Part shown: positions 47,017-55,930 of the stretch, piece after piece | Position numbering within the stretch: position 1 is the first letter of the stretch | Layout: each line of letters starts with the position of its first letter | Translations under genes and position numbers: made by a program | The notes under the pieces: model-generated | Seen by the model: only the letters and a program-made list of their open reading frames with translations | Told to the model about the DNA's origin: nothing | Databases searched by the model: none | NCBI RefSeq assembly: GCF_029227915.1 | Contig: NC_079883.1 | Location: forward strand, 24,552,001 to 24,616,000 | Source: Hydractinia symbiolongicarpus | Taxonomy: Eukaryota; Cnidaria; Hydrozoa; Anthoathecata; Hydractiniidae | Direction of reading: 5' to 3' | DNA length: 64,000 bases

Positions 47017-47217
47017 AGGTAGTTAAGTTTACTTAACTTTAGTTAATTGCTAAACGACATGGACTGGCGTTAGTACGGTAGCGCGTAGCTGTGGTTGCCA
47101 TCTTAGTTTCACAGGCCTGGGCTCCAATCTTCACTTTGTTCGTTCGGCTCTTTTAGTCACGGTCTCGCTCCACGATTCCTCTTTCGCTCGTGCTAGCCAA
47201 CAGTAGTTGTGGTTTTA
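47017..47217 (+). repeat. Split direct repeat A1 (201 bp)
   Basis: Begins AGGTAGTTAAGTTTACTTAA and ends GTAGTTGTGGTTTTA. Identical by eye to A2 at 51629-51829; the bases on both sides differ, so the limits are exact. It probably contains the element's promoter. Part of it (GTTAGTACGGTAGCGCG, and later GGGCTCCAATC) loosely resembles tRNA A and B boxes. Confidence 0.9.
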
Positions 47218-47249
47218 ATCGGTTTATTTAATCTTTTGTTATCCTTTAA

Positions 47250-48620
47250 TTGGTTCCGCAAGTGTGCAATGCACTAAATTTAATTGACTCAGGATCGCCT
47301 CAAATACTTGCTCGTCGCCTGTTTTCGTTCTACAATCCGCCACATTCGGTGGTAGCTACGTCGGTGACCACTACATCATGTATGGCCCCAATTATTCCAT
47401 CAATCAACGTGGCCACGAGGTCGACCAGACTCCGCCCACGCGGCCAGCCAACCAACACAGCAACCGGCGTTGAGTCAACTACAGTTGTGTCTTCAAATGT
47501 CTTGACTGGTCATCAGGCATCTTCATCTTCGACCACCGACGTTGTCGAGTCGCCCATCCTTACAACAGCTGTGGTTACAGAGTTAATTAGAGGAGAATTG
47601 CGACGATTTTTCGAGGGTCACGAGGGGGAACGACTCGCGGGAAGAGCTCCTGACATAATAGAGCAAAATCAAGCGACAGGTGACACTTATAATACTAACT
47701 CTGTTGTTGAGACTCCTATTGTACACCATTTTGTGTCTGAGCCGTTTTCTGAAGGGGGTGAGTTTCCACAGGGGGGTCTTCCTCGTCCAGCCCAGGTTGG
47801 GTTTTCCGTTGCAACCACAGCGCGCCCTGCTCCCTTGCCGGCACTTCCTCAGGCCGTTTTGGACAAGGTTAAAAAAGGTGAGTATGTAAATTTTGATAGC
47901 TTACTGCCTGCTTTTGCCTCATCTTCAGACGAGTTTACGTTTAAGGTTCTCGGTGGGTCTAGCCCGTCAGTTGCGTTAGTTCCCAAGCAATCAAACCGCC
48001 CTAAGGTTAGTGACTTTTCATCTTGGATGTTAGCATGGAATAATTTTATCCGGTGCTTCACCTTTTTCTTTCCACATCGTGCATCCGAGCTTTTACACTA
48101 TCAGTCTATCATGTGTGACTTCGCCTCACAGTTTACATTTACAGCATGGTCGACATACGATCGCATGTTTAGGTACCAAATGGCTTTTGATTCTGGTTTG
48201 TCATGGAACCGTGTAGATGACGATCTTTATAACCGTCATCTCCGAAGTGCCCCACTGCAGGTCATGTGTTTTCGGTGCCGGAATTATGGACATCTTGCAT
48301 CAAGTTGCCCTCTTCGCACTGAGTCAGCAGCTGGGAACGAATCAGCACCTTCAAATTTAGCATATAGTGGGCAGCCCTTTCGTGCCCCCCAGCCTTTTCG
48401 CGCCTCACAGCGCTTTCGTGCCACACAGCCTTTTCGAGCCACGCAGACCCTCAGTAGGGCTGACACAGGTGCAGTCGGACAGGTCGATAACATCGCCACT
48501 TGTCGATACTTCAACGCACAGGGTCACTGTACGAACCGACAATGTCGCTTCGCACACCAATGCAAACACTGCGGCGACTCCCATCCTGCCTCACAATGCT
48601 CCGTTGTCCGCAAATATTAA
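47250..48620 (+). CDS. Gag-like ORF1 with SAP-like start and three zinc modules
   Basis: Open frame of 457 codons, stop at 48618-48620. It is open from 47250, just after an in-frame TAA, and the first ATG is at 47382. Codons before that ATG encode a SAP-like pattern (ALNLIDSGSPQILARRLFSF), so translation may begin at a non-AUG codon or the message may be spliced. The C-terminal half has FRCRNYGHLASSC (a CCHC zinc knuckle), a short QPFRA(P/S/T) repeat, CRYFNAQGHCTNRQCRFAH (CCCH finger) and CKHCGDSHPASQC (CCHC-like). The zinc modules probably bind the element's RNA. The last 254 bases overlap the reverse transcriptase frame. Confidence 0.8.
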   Translation: MVPQVCNALNLIDSGSPQILARRLFSFYNPPHSVVATSVTTTSCMAPIIPSINVATRSTRLRPRGQPTNTATGVESTTVVSSNVLTGHQASSSSTTDVVESPILTTAVVTELIRGELRRFFEGHEGERLAGRAPDIIEQNQATGDTYNTNSVVETPIVHHFVSEPFSEGGEFPQGGLPRPAQVGFSVATTARPAPLPALPQAVLDKVKKGEYVNFDSLLPAFASSSDEFTFKVLGGSSPSVALVPKQSNRPKVSDFSSWMLAWNNFIRCFTFFFPHRASELLHYQSIMCDFASQFTFTAWSTYDRMFRYQMAFDSGLSWNRVDDDLYNRHLRSAPLQVMCFRCRNYGHLASSCPLRTESAAGNESAPSNLAYSGQPFRAPQPFRASQRFRATQPFRATQTLSRADTGAVGQVDNIATCRYFNAQGHCTNRQCRFAHQCKHCGDSHPASQCSVVRKY

Positions 48621-50208
48621 TCCAAATCCACTGCCTGTGTCTTGTCAATGTCCTGTCAATGTTGCTCTTTTTGAAAGATTGCTAAGGGAACACCCTTGTC
48701 AGTCTTTAGTGTCATTTATTATCTCTGGTTTGTCTTCTGGATTTGACATTGGTTTTCATGGCCCATGCACAGCTACCCGGCCACGCAACCTACTATCTGC
48801 ACGCTCTAATTCTCAATCAGTGTGGGAGGCAATTGCTAAAGAATTAGCGCGAGGCCACACCTCAGGACCTTTTCTAAGCCCTCCAATTACGCCTCTGCAT
48901 TGTTCACCCTTAGGTGCAGTACCTAAGAAAGACGGTTCTTACAGAATAATTTTAGATCTCTCCTCACCTAGAGGCAATGCTATTAATGAAGGCATATGCA
49001 AAGAAGAGTTTTCAGTGCGATATTCCACCTTCGACGATGCCCTAAAATTGGTGTCTGGGTTGGGTCCCACAGCATTTTTAGCCAAAATTGATATCAAACA
49101 TGCTTTTCGCCTTTGCCCCGTTAAACCAGCTCAATGGGGTTTATTAGGCTACTGTTGGGAGGGTTATTACTTTGTGGACACTCGCTTGCCATTTGGCAGC
49201 CGCTCCTCACCCTTCTTGTTTAACTGTTTTGCAGATTTGTTATGTTGGATCTTCCTCACTGTGCTTGGTATTCCATTTGTGATCCATTACTTAGACGATT
49301 TCTTCCTTTGTGGGAGGTCGGCAGCAGAAGTAAATAGTTACTTGGAATCTATTCAGTCTATGTGCACTAAACTGGGTGTCCCTATTGCGGAGGAAAAAAC
49401 CACAGGACCCTCACAAACTATAACCTACCTGGGCATTGAGATCGACTCTCAGCAACAAATCATTCGCTTGCCAGCGGATAAGTACAGGGAGTTGCACGAA
49501 GCTTTATTGGTTTGGTCTGGTAGGAAGAAGTGCACCAAACGAGAATTGCTTTCTTTGATTGGCTCTTTATCTTTCGCTGCCAAAGTGGTAAAGCCAGGCA
49601 GAATGTTCCTCCGTAGGTTAATTGATTTGTCTACCACCGTTGCATCACTCAATCATCATATCACATTAAATGGGGAGGCACGCTTAGACATTCAATGGTG
49701 GGTGGATTTTCTACCTAGCTGGAATGGTGTCTGTTTTATTCAAGGGGACCCAATCACAGCCGCTTCACTTAGCCTCTTTACGGATGCATCAGGGGTAGGA
49801 TTTGGTGCTGTTTTTCGCAATAGTTGGTTCTGTGCTCCATGGCCCCCAACATTTCATTCCTTTCACATTAATATATTGGAGCTTTTCGCAATTGTAGCAG
49901 CGGTTAGGACGTGGGGTCGCGAATGGCGTAATCTGCAGATCATCATTTACACAGACAACGCGTCCATAGTTCATGTGTGGCGCTCAGGCACATCTCGGGA
50001 TAAACACATCATGTCGTTAATTCGCCACTTATTTCTATTCACGGCGCGGTTGAACATTAATATTTTGCTTCAACATATTCCTGGACATACTAATATTGCA
50101 GCTGATCTTCTATCTCGGTTACAGGTTCGTCGATTCAAACAACGCCTTCAGTCCGCAGACGAGTCACCCACACCAATCGAGCCAACCATCTGGACCATCT
50201 TAGTATAG
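48367..50208 (+). CDS. Reverse transcriptase / RNase H ORF2
   Basis: Open frame of 613 codons, in the +1 frame relative to gag. No ATG occurs before the RT domain, so it is probably made by +1 frameshifting or from a spliced message. RT motifs in order: PLGAVPKKDGSYRIILDLSS, AKIDIKHAFRL (motif A Asp), TRLPFGSRSSPFLF (motif B), IHYLDDFFLCG (catalytic YLDD) and TYLGIEID. RNase H follows: LFTDASGVGFG, INILELFAI, IIYTDNASIVH and GHTNIAADLLSR, with the four acidic positions present. It copies the element's RNA into DNA. No stop or frameshift was seen inside either domain. Confidence 0.9.
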   Translation: MGSPFVPPSLFAPHSAFVPHSLFEPRRPSVGLTQVQSDRSITSPLVDTSTHRVTVRTDNVASHTNANTAATPILPHNAPLSANINPNPLPVSCQCPVNVALFERLLREHPCQSLVSFIISGLSSGFDIGFHGPCTATRPRNLLSARSNSQSVWEAIAKELARGHTSGPFLSPPITPLHCSPLGAVPKKDGSYRIILDLSSPRGNAINEGICKEEFSVRYSTFDDALKLVSGLGPTAFLAKIDIKHAFRLCPVKPAQWGLLGYCWEGYYFVDTRLPFGSRSSPFLFNCFADLLCWIFLTVLGIPFVIHYLDDFFLCGRSAAEVNSYLESIQSMCTKLGVPIAEEKTTGPSQTITYLGIEIDSQQQIIRLPADKYRELHEALLVWSGRKKCTKRELLSLIGSLSFAAKVVKPGRMFLRRLIDLSTTVASLNHHITLNGEARLDIQWWVDFLPSWNGVCFIQGDPITAASLSLFTDASGVGFGAVFRNSWFCAPWPPTFHSFHINILELFAIVAAVRTWGREWRNLQIIIYTDNASIVHVWRSGTSRDKHIMSLIRHLFLFTARLNINILLQHIPGHTNIAADLLSRLQVRRFKQRLQSADESPTPIEPTIWTILV

Positions 50209-51188
50209 CCTCACAGTACTTTCAATCTCAAGCTTTGGCACCCACTACTAGGGCCACGTATTCCACTGGTGTTGCCTCATATCAGCGATTTTGTTATAGG
50301 TGGTCTCATCCTCTCTGGCCGTTGAACGAGGATATTCTAATTCGCTACATTTCTAGTTTGGCACAACGCGTATCTCACACTACCATTCGCGTTTACATCT
50401 CAGGCTTGCAATATCACTCCATCTTGGCCGGCAACTATGTTCGAATAGCAGACATGAGTCGCTTGTGTTACACCCTGCGAGGAATTAAAAGAGTCCAAGG
50501 AGCTCGTCTCACCCGGCCGCGCAGGCACCCAATTACATATCAGAATTTGTGTTTAATTCATTACCGTATTCAATTTTTACAAGCTACAGTATATGAACGA
50601 CTACTTTTCAAAGCTGCTACCTCTTTGGCCTTCTTTGGCTTGTTGCGCTGCTCTGAATACACTTATCAATCCAGTCGTCACTTCGATCCATCCACCGATT
50701 TATTGGTTGGAGATATCCAATTTTCCGCAGACAATTCCGTCATGCTGGTTCATATCCGGTCGTCTAAAACAGATCCCTTTCGTGTTGGTTGTCAGATTAG
50801 GGTTGGCGCTAACAATAACGCAGTTTGCCCGGTTCAGTGTATGCGCCGTTTCTTAGCGGTTCATCCCGGCCCAGGGTGGCCACTCTTCACTTACCAGGAC
50901 TTCAAATTTTTGACTCGTCAGGACATAGTAAACCTCCTGGCTTCGTGTTTGCCTAATATTCCACACATTAATACACATTCCTTTCGCATTGGTGGTGCCT
51001 CCGCAGCAGCATCTGCAGGGGTGCCTGACAGCACTATCCAGATTTTAGGCAGGTGGACCAGTGATGCCTATAGACGCTATCTACATCTCGATGATGCACA
51101 GGTCATTGGCCTTTCTCGCAGTCTATGCACCGCTGGGCCACCTACTCGTGGGTGGAGCCGTCACACACCTTCTTCATTTTTGTTATAG
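50106..51188 (+). CDS. Tyrosine recombinase ORF3
   Basis: The frame is open from 50106, after a TGA, and overlaps the end of the RT frame by 103 bases. The domain proper starts around 50235 (APTTRATYSTGVASYQRFC). Catalytic-type residues are present: Arg in LLRCSEYT (codon 50646), Lys in RSSKTD, His and Arg in HSFRIGGAS (codon 50976), Trp in ILGRWTSD and the nucleophile-type Tyr in AYRRYLH. This enzyme would integrate the circular DNA form by site-specific strand exchange, replacing the DDE integrase of LTR elements. The starting codon is unclear. Confidence 0.88.
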   Translation, partial: SSISVTGSSIQTTPSVRRRVTHTNRANHLDHLSIASQYFQSQALAPTTRATYSTGVASYQRFCYRWSHPLWPLNEDILIRYISSLAQRVSHTTIRVYISGLQYHSILAGNYVRIADMSRLCYTLRGIKRVQGARLTRPRRHPITYQNLCLIHYRIQFLQATVYERLLFKAATSLAFFGLLRCSEYTYQSSRHFDPSTDLLVGDIQFSADNSVMLVHIRSSKTDPFRVGCQIRVGANNNAVCPVQCMRRFLAVHPGPGWPLFTYQDFKFLTRQDIVNLLASCLPNIPHINTHSFRIGGASAAASAGVPDSTIQILGRWTSDAYRRYLHLDDAQVIGLSRSLCTAGPPTRGWSRHTPSSFLL

Positions 51189-51268
51189 TTTAGTTGGTGG
51201 CGCTCGTAGGCGTCACCACACCTCTTCATTTTGTATAGTTTGTCAAGTGTGGTGGTGTGGGGGAATTT

Positions 51269-51628
51269 GGGGGTGTGTTGTGTATTTTAAACTCATGCTG
51301 GTATTCTTAAGTAATATTTTGCTATTCATGAACTATCAATCTTAAGCTGTCCTTGTTGGCAGTTTGTTAGAACCTGTCTTTGTTGACAGTTTGTTTAGAA
51401 CCTGTCTTTGTTGACAGTTTGTTTTACTTATATTGATTGACAGTTTGTTTTATGTGATCCTTGTTGACCACACTACATTTACGAGAAACTGTCTTAGACA
51501 GTTTGTTGTGGTCTTTGTTGACCTCTGTTACAATTAGATACAGTACACACATATCCTCCGAGACCCCTCATATCCGCCAAACTTGCAGTTTTTATTGTTG
51601 TTTTTCCCTGCGCGTTGTCAGCAATTAA
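51269..51628 (+). repeat. Split direct repeat B1 (360 bp)
   Basis: Identical by eye to B2 at 51989-52348. It starts GGGGGTGTGTTGTG and ends GCAATTAA. At 51350-51530 it holds several tandem units of the form CTGTCTTTGTTGACAGTTTGTT, each a small palindrome (CTGTC/GACAG). These may be recombinase or structural signals. Confidence 0.9.
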
Positions 51629-51829
51629 AGGTAGTTAAGTTTACTTAACTTTAGTTAATTGCTAAACGACATGGACTGGCGTTAGTACGGTAGCGCGTAG
51701 CTGTGGTTGCCATCTTAGTTTCACAGGCCTGGGCTCCAATCTTCACTTTGTTCGTTCGGCTCTTTTAGTCACGGTCTCGCTCCACGATTCCTCTTTCGCT
51801 CGTGCTAGCCAACAGTAGTTGTGGTTTTA
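51629..51829 (+). repeat. Split direct repeat A2 (201 bp)
   Basis: Second copy of A1, directly abutting B1. The B1/A2 junction would be the site where the circular intermediate is opened in the Ngaro model. Confidence 0.9.
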
Positions 51830-51988
51830 CCGCCCACCCATCCCGTCAGGGCATTTTTACTGTTAAGTTCATTAGGTTTTATTCAATGTGAATATTTTTA
51901 GGACATTTATACACGGGAGATGTATATATTTTGTATACGTTGTATATATATTTACTTTGCGTTCATGTGGTCTGAAAGACAGGGTCGA

Positions 51989-52348
51989 GGGGGTGTGTTG
52001 TGTATTTTAAACTCATGCTGGTATTCTTAAGTAATATTTTGCTATTCATGAACTATCAATCTTAAGCTGTCCTTGTTGGCAGTTTGTTAGAACCTGTCTT
52101 TGTTGACAGTTTGTTTAGAACCTGTCTTTGTTGACAGTTTGTTTTACTTATATTGATTGACAGTTTGTTTTATGTGATCCTTGTTGACCACACTACATTT
52201 ACGAGAAACTGTCTTAGACAGTTTGTTGTGGTCTTTGTTGACCTCTGTTACAATTAGATACAGTACACACATATCCTCCGAGACCCCTCATATCCGCCAA
52301 ACTTGCAGTTTTTATTGTTGTTTTTCCCTGCGCGTTGTCAGCAATTAA
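51989..52348 (+). repeat. Split direct repeat B2 (360 bp)
   Basis: Second copy of B1 at the right end of the element. It lies exactly 720 bp downstream of B1 and ends GCAATTAA against flanking GTAGCAG. Confidence 0.9.
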
Positions 52349-53569
52349 GTAGCAGATTGTAAATGAGAGATAGTTAAAATTAAAAACTTTTTTTTAAAAA
52401 TCTTTTCTTTTTTTAAAAATGCATAAATACTGAATTTTTTTTAAAAGTTTAGTCTAGAAACACCTTAAACAAGTTTCAGATCAAAAACCAATCTTTTACC
52501 CAAGTTGATGCATTTTTTAGGACTAAGCGGCCATTACAGTTAAGGGTGCTGTTGTAATGGTTTAGACACGTCTTCAGTATATTAACACGCCAATTTGATA
52601 ATGTCTATTCAATCAGCAAGAAACTTTAAAATAAATAGTTCCAGTAAAAATACTCTGATGCTGATTGAATCCTCGGATAAAATGAAGCTTTTTAGCTAGT
52701 TTATTGTCTCAGTCATGAAATTCTGCGGTTTCCAGCCATGTAAATAAATTCTGTGGTATTTTTTAGATGCAGATTGTAGTTGTATGTTTTTAAAAAAGGT
52801 ATTAAAAATCTTGTATATTCGTTGATTTCTGTGGTTAAAATGAACTCTATCAACCGCAAAAATGTAAAAATTTCACAGTTTTTCGAAGCACATGCTGGCA
52901 CATAACTACTAAGCCGTTTAATAACAATGATGGTAGCAGTTAACACATGTTTGTTTGTACAAATGTAGCTAGCTCTAAACATCTCTAAATTTTTCCAGGT
53001 CTAATGATTTCGTTTCAAGAGCATTTTTTCTTGTCCATTGTCGCTAATTTTGTGACATTTGATACACTAGCCGGGGGACCCACAAGTAACTGTGTTACCC
53101 CGCGTTCGACAACTTTAGCTGAAATAAAATCACAGTTTACAACCCGTTGTTACCCGCCATAACAAAAACAGTTGGCCAACCTTTTTTACTTTTTTAAAAA
53201 ATGTTCCCGTGAAAGTTCAGAAATGAATGCAATGTGATGTAGAATTTGACATAGAGCATGTATCTGCAGACTCTACTGTACTGGCCGGGAAACCAAATTG
53301 TTTGTATTTGACGATGTTATGTAAGCCGTATCATTATTAACCACAACTGACCATGCGAAAAATAACCCTAGGGTAAGTAATTTTTGCAGCAATTAATTTC
53401 CACAATTTCAAATTCAAAAGTGTGATAATGTGATTGTTATTGACGAGGATAATTAGAGAGGATAATATCTTCTTCGCTTTATTTCAGACCCCCGGCAGAG
53501 TAATTTAAATACTTCATAATAACAGGCAAGTATGCACAAAATACCGGTGGGCTTTTTCACGGACTAATG
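52349..53569. other. Intergenic DNA right of the retrotransposon
   Basis: No gene is seen. It is AT-rich with a few moderately GC-rich patches near 53070-53160. Nothing is identified beyond simple sequence. Confidence 0.3.
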
Positions 53570-53682
53570 AACTACGATCCCAGGTTTTTTTTCTCTTTTT
53601 GATATCGGGAAGGCCACAGAGAATTTCGTCTCGCCGTCCCGTTTTATAAAAAAAAGATTAAAAAAGCCTGGGTCGAGGTTGC
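53570..53682. repeat. CAACCTCG-CCCAGG foldback element, diverged copy
   Basis: The left end CTACGATCCCAGG with a T-run and the right end AAAAAAGCCTGGGTCGAGGTTG form an imperfect inverted repeat. The centre contains GATATCGGGAAGG and TCTCGCCGTCCCG. Same family as 54896-54998. Confidence 0.6.
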
Positions 53683-53733
53683 CAGTATCCCTTATTAATA
53701 CGCGGATTCCTAATCAGCTTATACTAGGAAAAT

Positions 53734-53800
53734 CAACCTCGTCCATAGGGCTATTTTTTTCCTTTCTTCAGAAAGAGAAAAAAAGCCTGGAGAAGGAACA
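53734..53800. repeat. CAACCTCG-CCCAGG foldback element, short copy
   Basis: CAACCTCGTCCATAGGGCTA is followed by a T-run, TCTTCAGAAAGA, an A-run and GCCTGGAGAAGG. This forms a compact hairpin of about 67 bp. Confidence 0.55.
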
Positions 53801-53811
53801 CTACTGAGTTT

Positions 53812-53945
53812 TTGCGAATCTGATAATTTCAGAGAATTTTAGATTGAATGACTTCGATATACATCGCAAGAAGAAATTTTCGCAAATTGAAAAATCACAA
53901 ATTTTTCCGAATTTGCGAAAACTTCTTATCGCAAAAATTACGTTA
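53812..53945. repeat. Cluster of TTCGCAAA/TTTGCGAA words
   Basis: TTTTGCGAATCTG, ATTTTCGCAAATTG, GAATTTGCGAAAAC and ATCGCAAAAATTACG follow within 130 bp. They are related to the dispersed TTCGCGAAAATTA motif. This is non-coding sequence. Confidence 0.45.
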
Positions 53946-54895
53946 CGATAGCAAAAATGCACGTAATTATATCTTTGATTAAAACAGAAATCTGCTTACC
54001 CCCTGTTAAGTATTATGTAACGGAAAAACGTATATAAATAAATTTTCAGCAGGGGGTATATCAAATTATCGGTTTACCAATATGACATCATAAGGGTTTA
54101 ATGTTTATTTTTAACAAAAAGTGTGGGAAAGAAAGAAAAGTTACTCTTGCGACACGCATAAAGATTATTGGAGTGTTACTTTTAAATCATAACTTTATTT
54201 ACAAATTTATATGAAGTCATTACAGGAGGTTTTAATGTTTGATTTGGTCCATAAAATCAAAAGGAATAAAAAAGTATATAATTTTTCAAATGGAGGAGGT
54301 CTGAACAGTTTAGTATAATTCGTAACGGTTTATATTTTATTCTGTATATTTATTCTGCACAGAGATAACCGAAAATACGCAATACAAAATATTCTTAGAG
54401 CTTTGGCATATGAAGTAATCAAAATATAGTGGAAAGAAAATTTGCTTTGTCTATCAGAAGTCGTTTTTTTCCTATTTATTATTTTGTTGACAGCAAGTTT
54501 AATCGAAGGTTACACGAATATTATTGAAACAATTTGAGATAACATGAAGGGCGATTTGTCAAAGCTTTTATATATACTGCTTGTTTATGTGTGGTCGTGT
54601 TTTTTAAGATTTACTACGCTATATTTTAATTAGATGATGGCTTGTCCATAGCAGTGACAGCTGGTTAATTGCTTTTGGTTGCTGCTTGAAGAACTAACAT
54701 GAAGTTGATGTTTGTCTTTCATATGGAAGTTTTATATATACTGTTTTTGTTTTTATTTTCGATTTTAGTACGCCAGCGAACACATTGGATCTCATACAAG
54801 ATCTTTAGTTTTCATATAAAGTCGTACCTGATTTGAGTTTTGTGTCATTTTTAATTTCAACAGGTAGATAGACTGATCTATCATTTTCATAACCC
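53946..54895. other. Intergenic DNA, no gene recognised
   Basis: AT-rich sequence. It may contain an upstream non-coding exon for the small frame at 55051, but none can be defined. Confidence 0.3.
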
Positions 54896-54998
54896 CAACC
54901 TCGTCCCCAGGCCTATTTTTCTCTTTCTGACAATCTCGGACGGCGAGAAGATATCTCGGATATCAAAAAAGCGAAAAATTGGCCTGGGTACGAGGTTG
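54896..54998. repeat. Complete CAACCTCG-CCCAGG MITE (103 bp)
   Basis: The left terminus CAACCTCGTCCCCAGGCCTA and the right terminus TTGGCCTGGGTACGAGGTTG are inverted repeats, about 25 bp with two mismatches. The interior includes CTCGGACGGCGAG and GATATCTCGGATATC. This is the best-preserved member of a family with relics near 6.7, 8.1, 9.6, 40.3 and 53.6-53.8 kb. Confidence 0.8.
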
Positions 54999-55050
54999 TT
55001 GATGTATTACTTTTGTTTTTTATATTTTAGGTGAGGCATAAAGATTTTTG

Positions 55051-55425
55051 ATGTTTTTGGAGATTATGAATAAAAGACTTGTTCTTCCTAAAATACCTTT
55101 ATCAACACAGGAAATAAAAACAGATTTCAACGCGAGTCCTTCATTATTATACATTCACCAATGCTTGCAAATCACTTCAGACGAAATTTCGCATTCATAT
55201 CGAAAGAAAGCAGAAGTTAAATGGCAGAACGAAAAAAAGAATATTAGACTTCCACCATTACCAGAGGTAAAACCGCATGACAAACCCAGCCGGCGAAAAA
55301 AGGGTTCTACGCAAAAGCTACTTCAAAAAGCTTTTTCAAAAACTATTTCAAACAGCCTAAGAGAAGGAACAGGAAGGGGTGACCAGTATATTAGACGGAG
55401 AAAGAAAACGGTATTTCCTTTGTAA
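55051..55425 (+). CDS. Small basic protein of unknown function (124 aa)
   Basis: Uninterrupted frame preceded by an acceptor-like TTTATATTTTAG at about 55030, which would make it the coding exon of a gene with an upstream leader exon. The start is ATG at 55051 (MFLEIMNKRLVLPKIP); ATG 55066 is an alternative. The middle contains RLPPLPEVKPHDKPSRRKKG, and the C-terminus ends GDQYIRRRKKTVFPL. There is no signal peptide or membrane segment. Positive charge is concentrated in two clusters, so nuclear or cytoskeletal placement is conceivable. No family is recognised, and codon evidence alone does not prove that it is translated. Confidence 0.4.
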   Translation: MFLEIMNKRLVLPKIPLSTQEIKTDFNASPSLLYIHQCLQITSDEISHSYRKKAEVKWQNEKKNIRLPPLPEVKPHDKPSRRKKGSTQKLLQKAFSKTISNSLREGTGRGDQYIRRRKKTVFPL

Positions 55426-55540
55426 GAGACAAGCATATTTGTTGAAAAAAGGTCTGGAAATGAAAGTTGACCATGACGTAATGTACACAAATAGAAGCTA
55501 GTTGTTATGTATTGGTGTTGGAAACCAACCAGTCTTAAGG

Positions 55541-55930
55541 CCAATATTCACACACGAAAAACATTCCGCGGGCCGGATAACGATAAAAAAATTGTTCCAT
55601 CCTGTTACGTTCTGTTCCAGTATGTTGGAGAGCGAAAATTATTTTCTACGTTGCTACGACAATAACAACAACATAATATGGATAAAAACCATGTGCTAGT
55701 TGCTGCCATTGGTTTGTTGATATTACTTGATTTTTTGTAGCTTGTCAAAAATGCTAGTTGCTGCGCAGACCAGACAAAAAGTTGAAAACATTCCAACTTT
55801 CTTCTGGCTTCTCAGACCGAACAGTTTTCTGTTTCAATTGCGTAGTAAGATAACAAGAGGCATGCGCAAAGCTTTGTTTTCGTTTGATCCGGTCCAGTCC
55901 GCGGAACGTTTTCCGTGTGTGGATATTTAT
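55541..55930. mobile_element. Non-autonomous DNA transposon with 29-bp inverted repeats
   Basis: The left end AATATTCACACACGAAAAAC then ATTCCGCGG (55543-55571) matches the reverse complement of the right end, GTTCCGCGGACTGG preceded in reverse by AATATCCACACACGGAAAAC (to 55928), with about 3 mismatches in 29. There is no transposase inside. The outer limits and the target duplication are unclear; TTAA occurs on both sides (about 55535 and 55935), but the outermost bases of the ends do not match. Confidence 0.6.

Larger units (their letters stand above)
47017..52348 (+). mobile_element. Ngaro-type tyrosine-recombinase retrotransposon, apparently intact
   Basis: A 5,332-bp element with split direct repeats in the order A1 (47017-47217), ORFs, B1 (51269-51628), A2 (51629-51829), a 159-bp unique spacer, B2 (51989-52348). 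A1/A2 are 201 bp and B1/B2 are 360 bp; by eye each pair is identical and B1 abuts A2 directly. Three frames follow each other: gag-like, reverse transcriptase with RNase H, and tyrosine recombinase. There are no LTRs, no DDE integrase and no methyltransferase-like domain, which separates it from DIRS and PAT elements and fits Ngaro. Repeat identity and open frames mean a very recent insertion. No target duplication was seen, as expected for recombinase-mediated integration through a circular intermediate. Confidence 0.88.

Noticed and set aside
47017-52348. Reading the repeats as LTRs of a Gypsy/Copia element
   Set aside because: The repeats are split (A1...B1-A2...B2) rather than terminal pairs, there is no DDE integrase or protease, and a tyrosine recombinase is present.
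47017-52348. DIRS classification
   Set aside because: DIRS has inverted terminal repeats with an internal complementary region and a methyltransferase-like domain; neither is seen.
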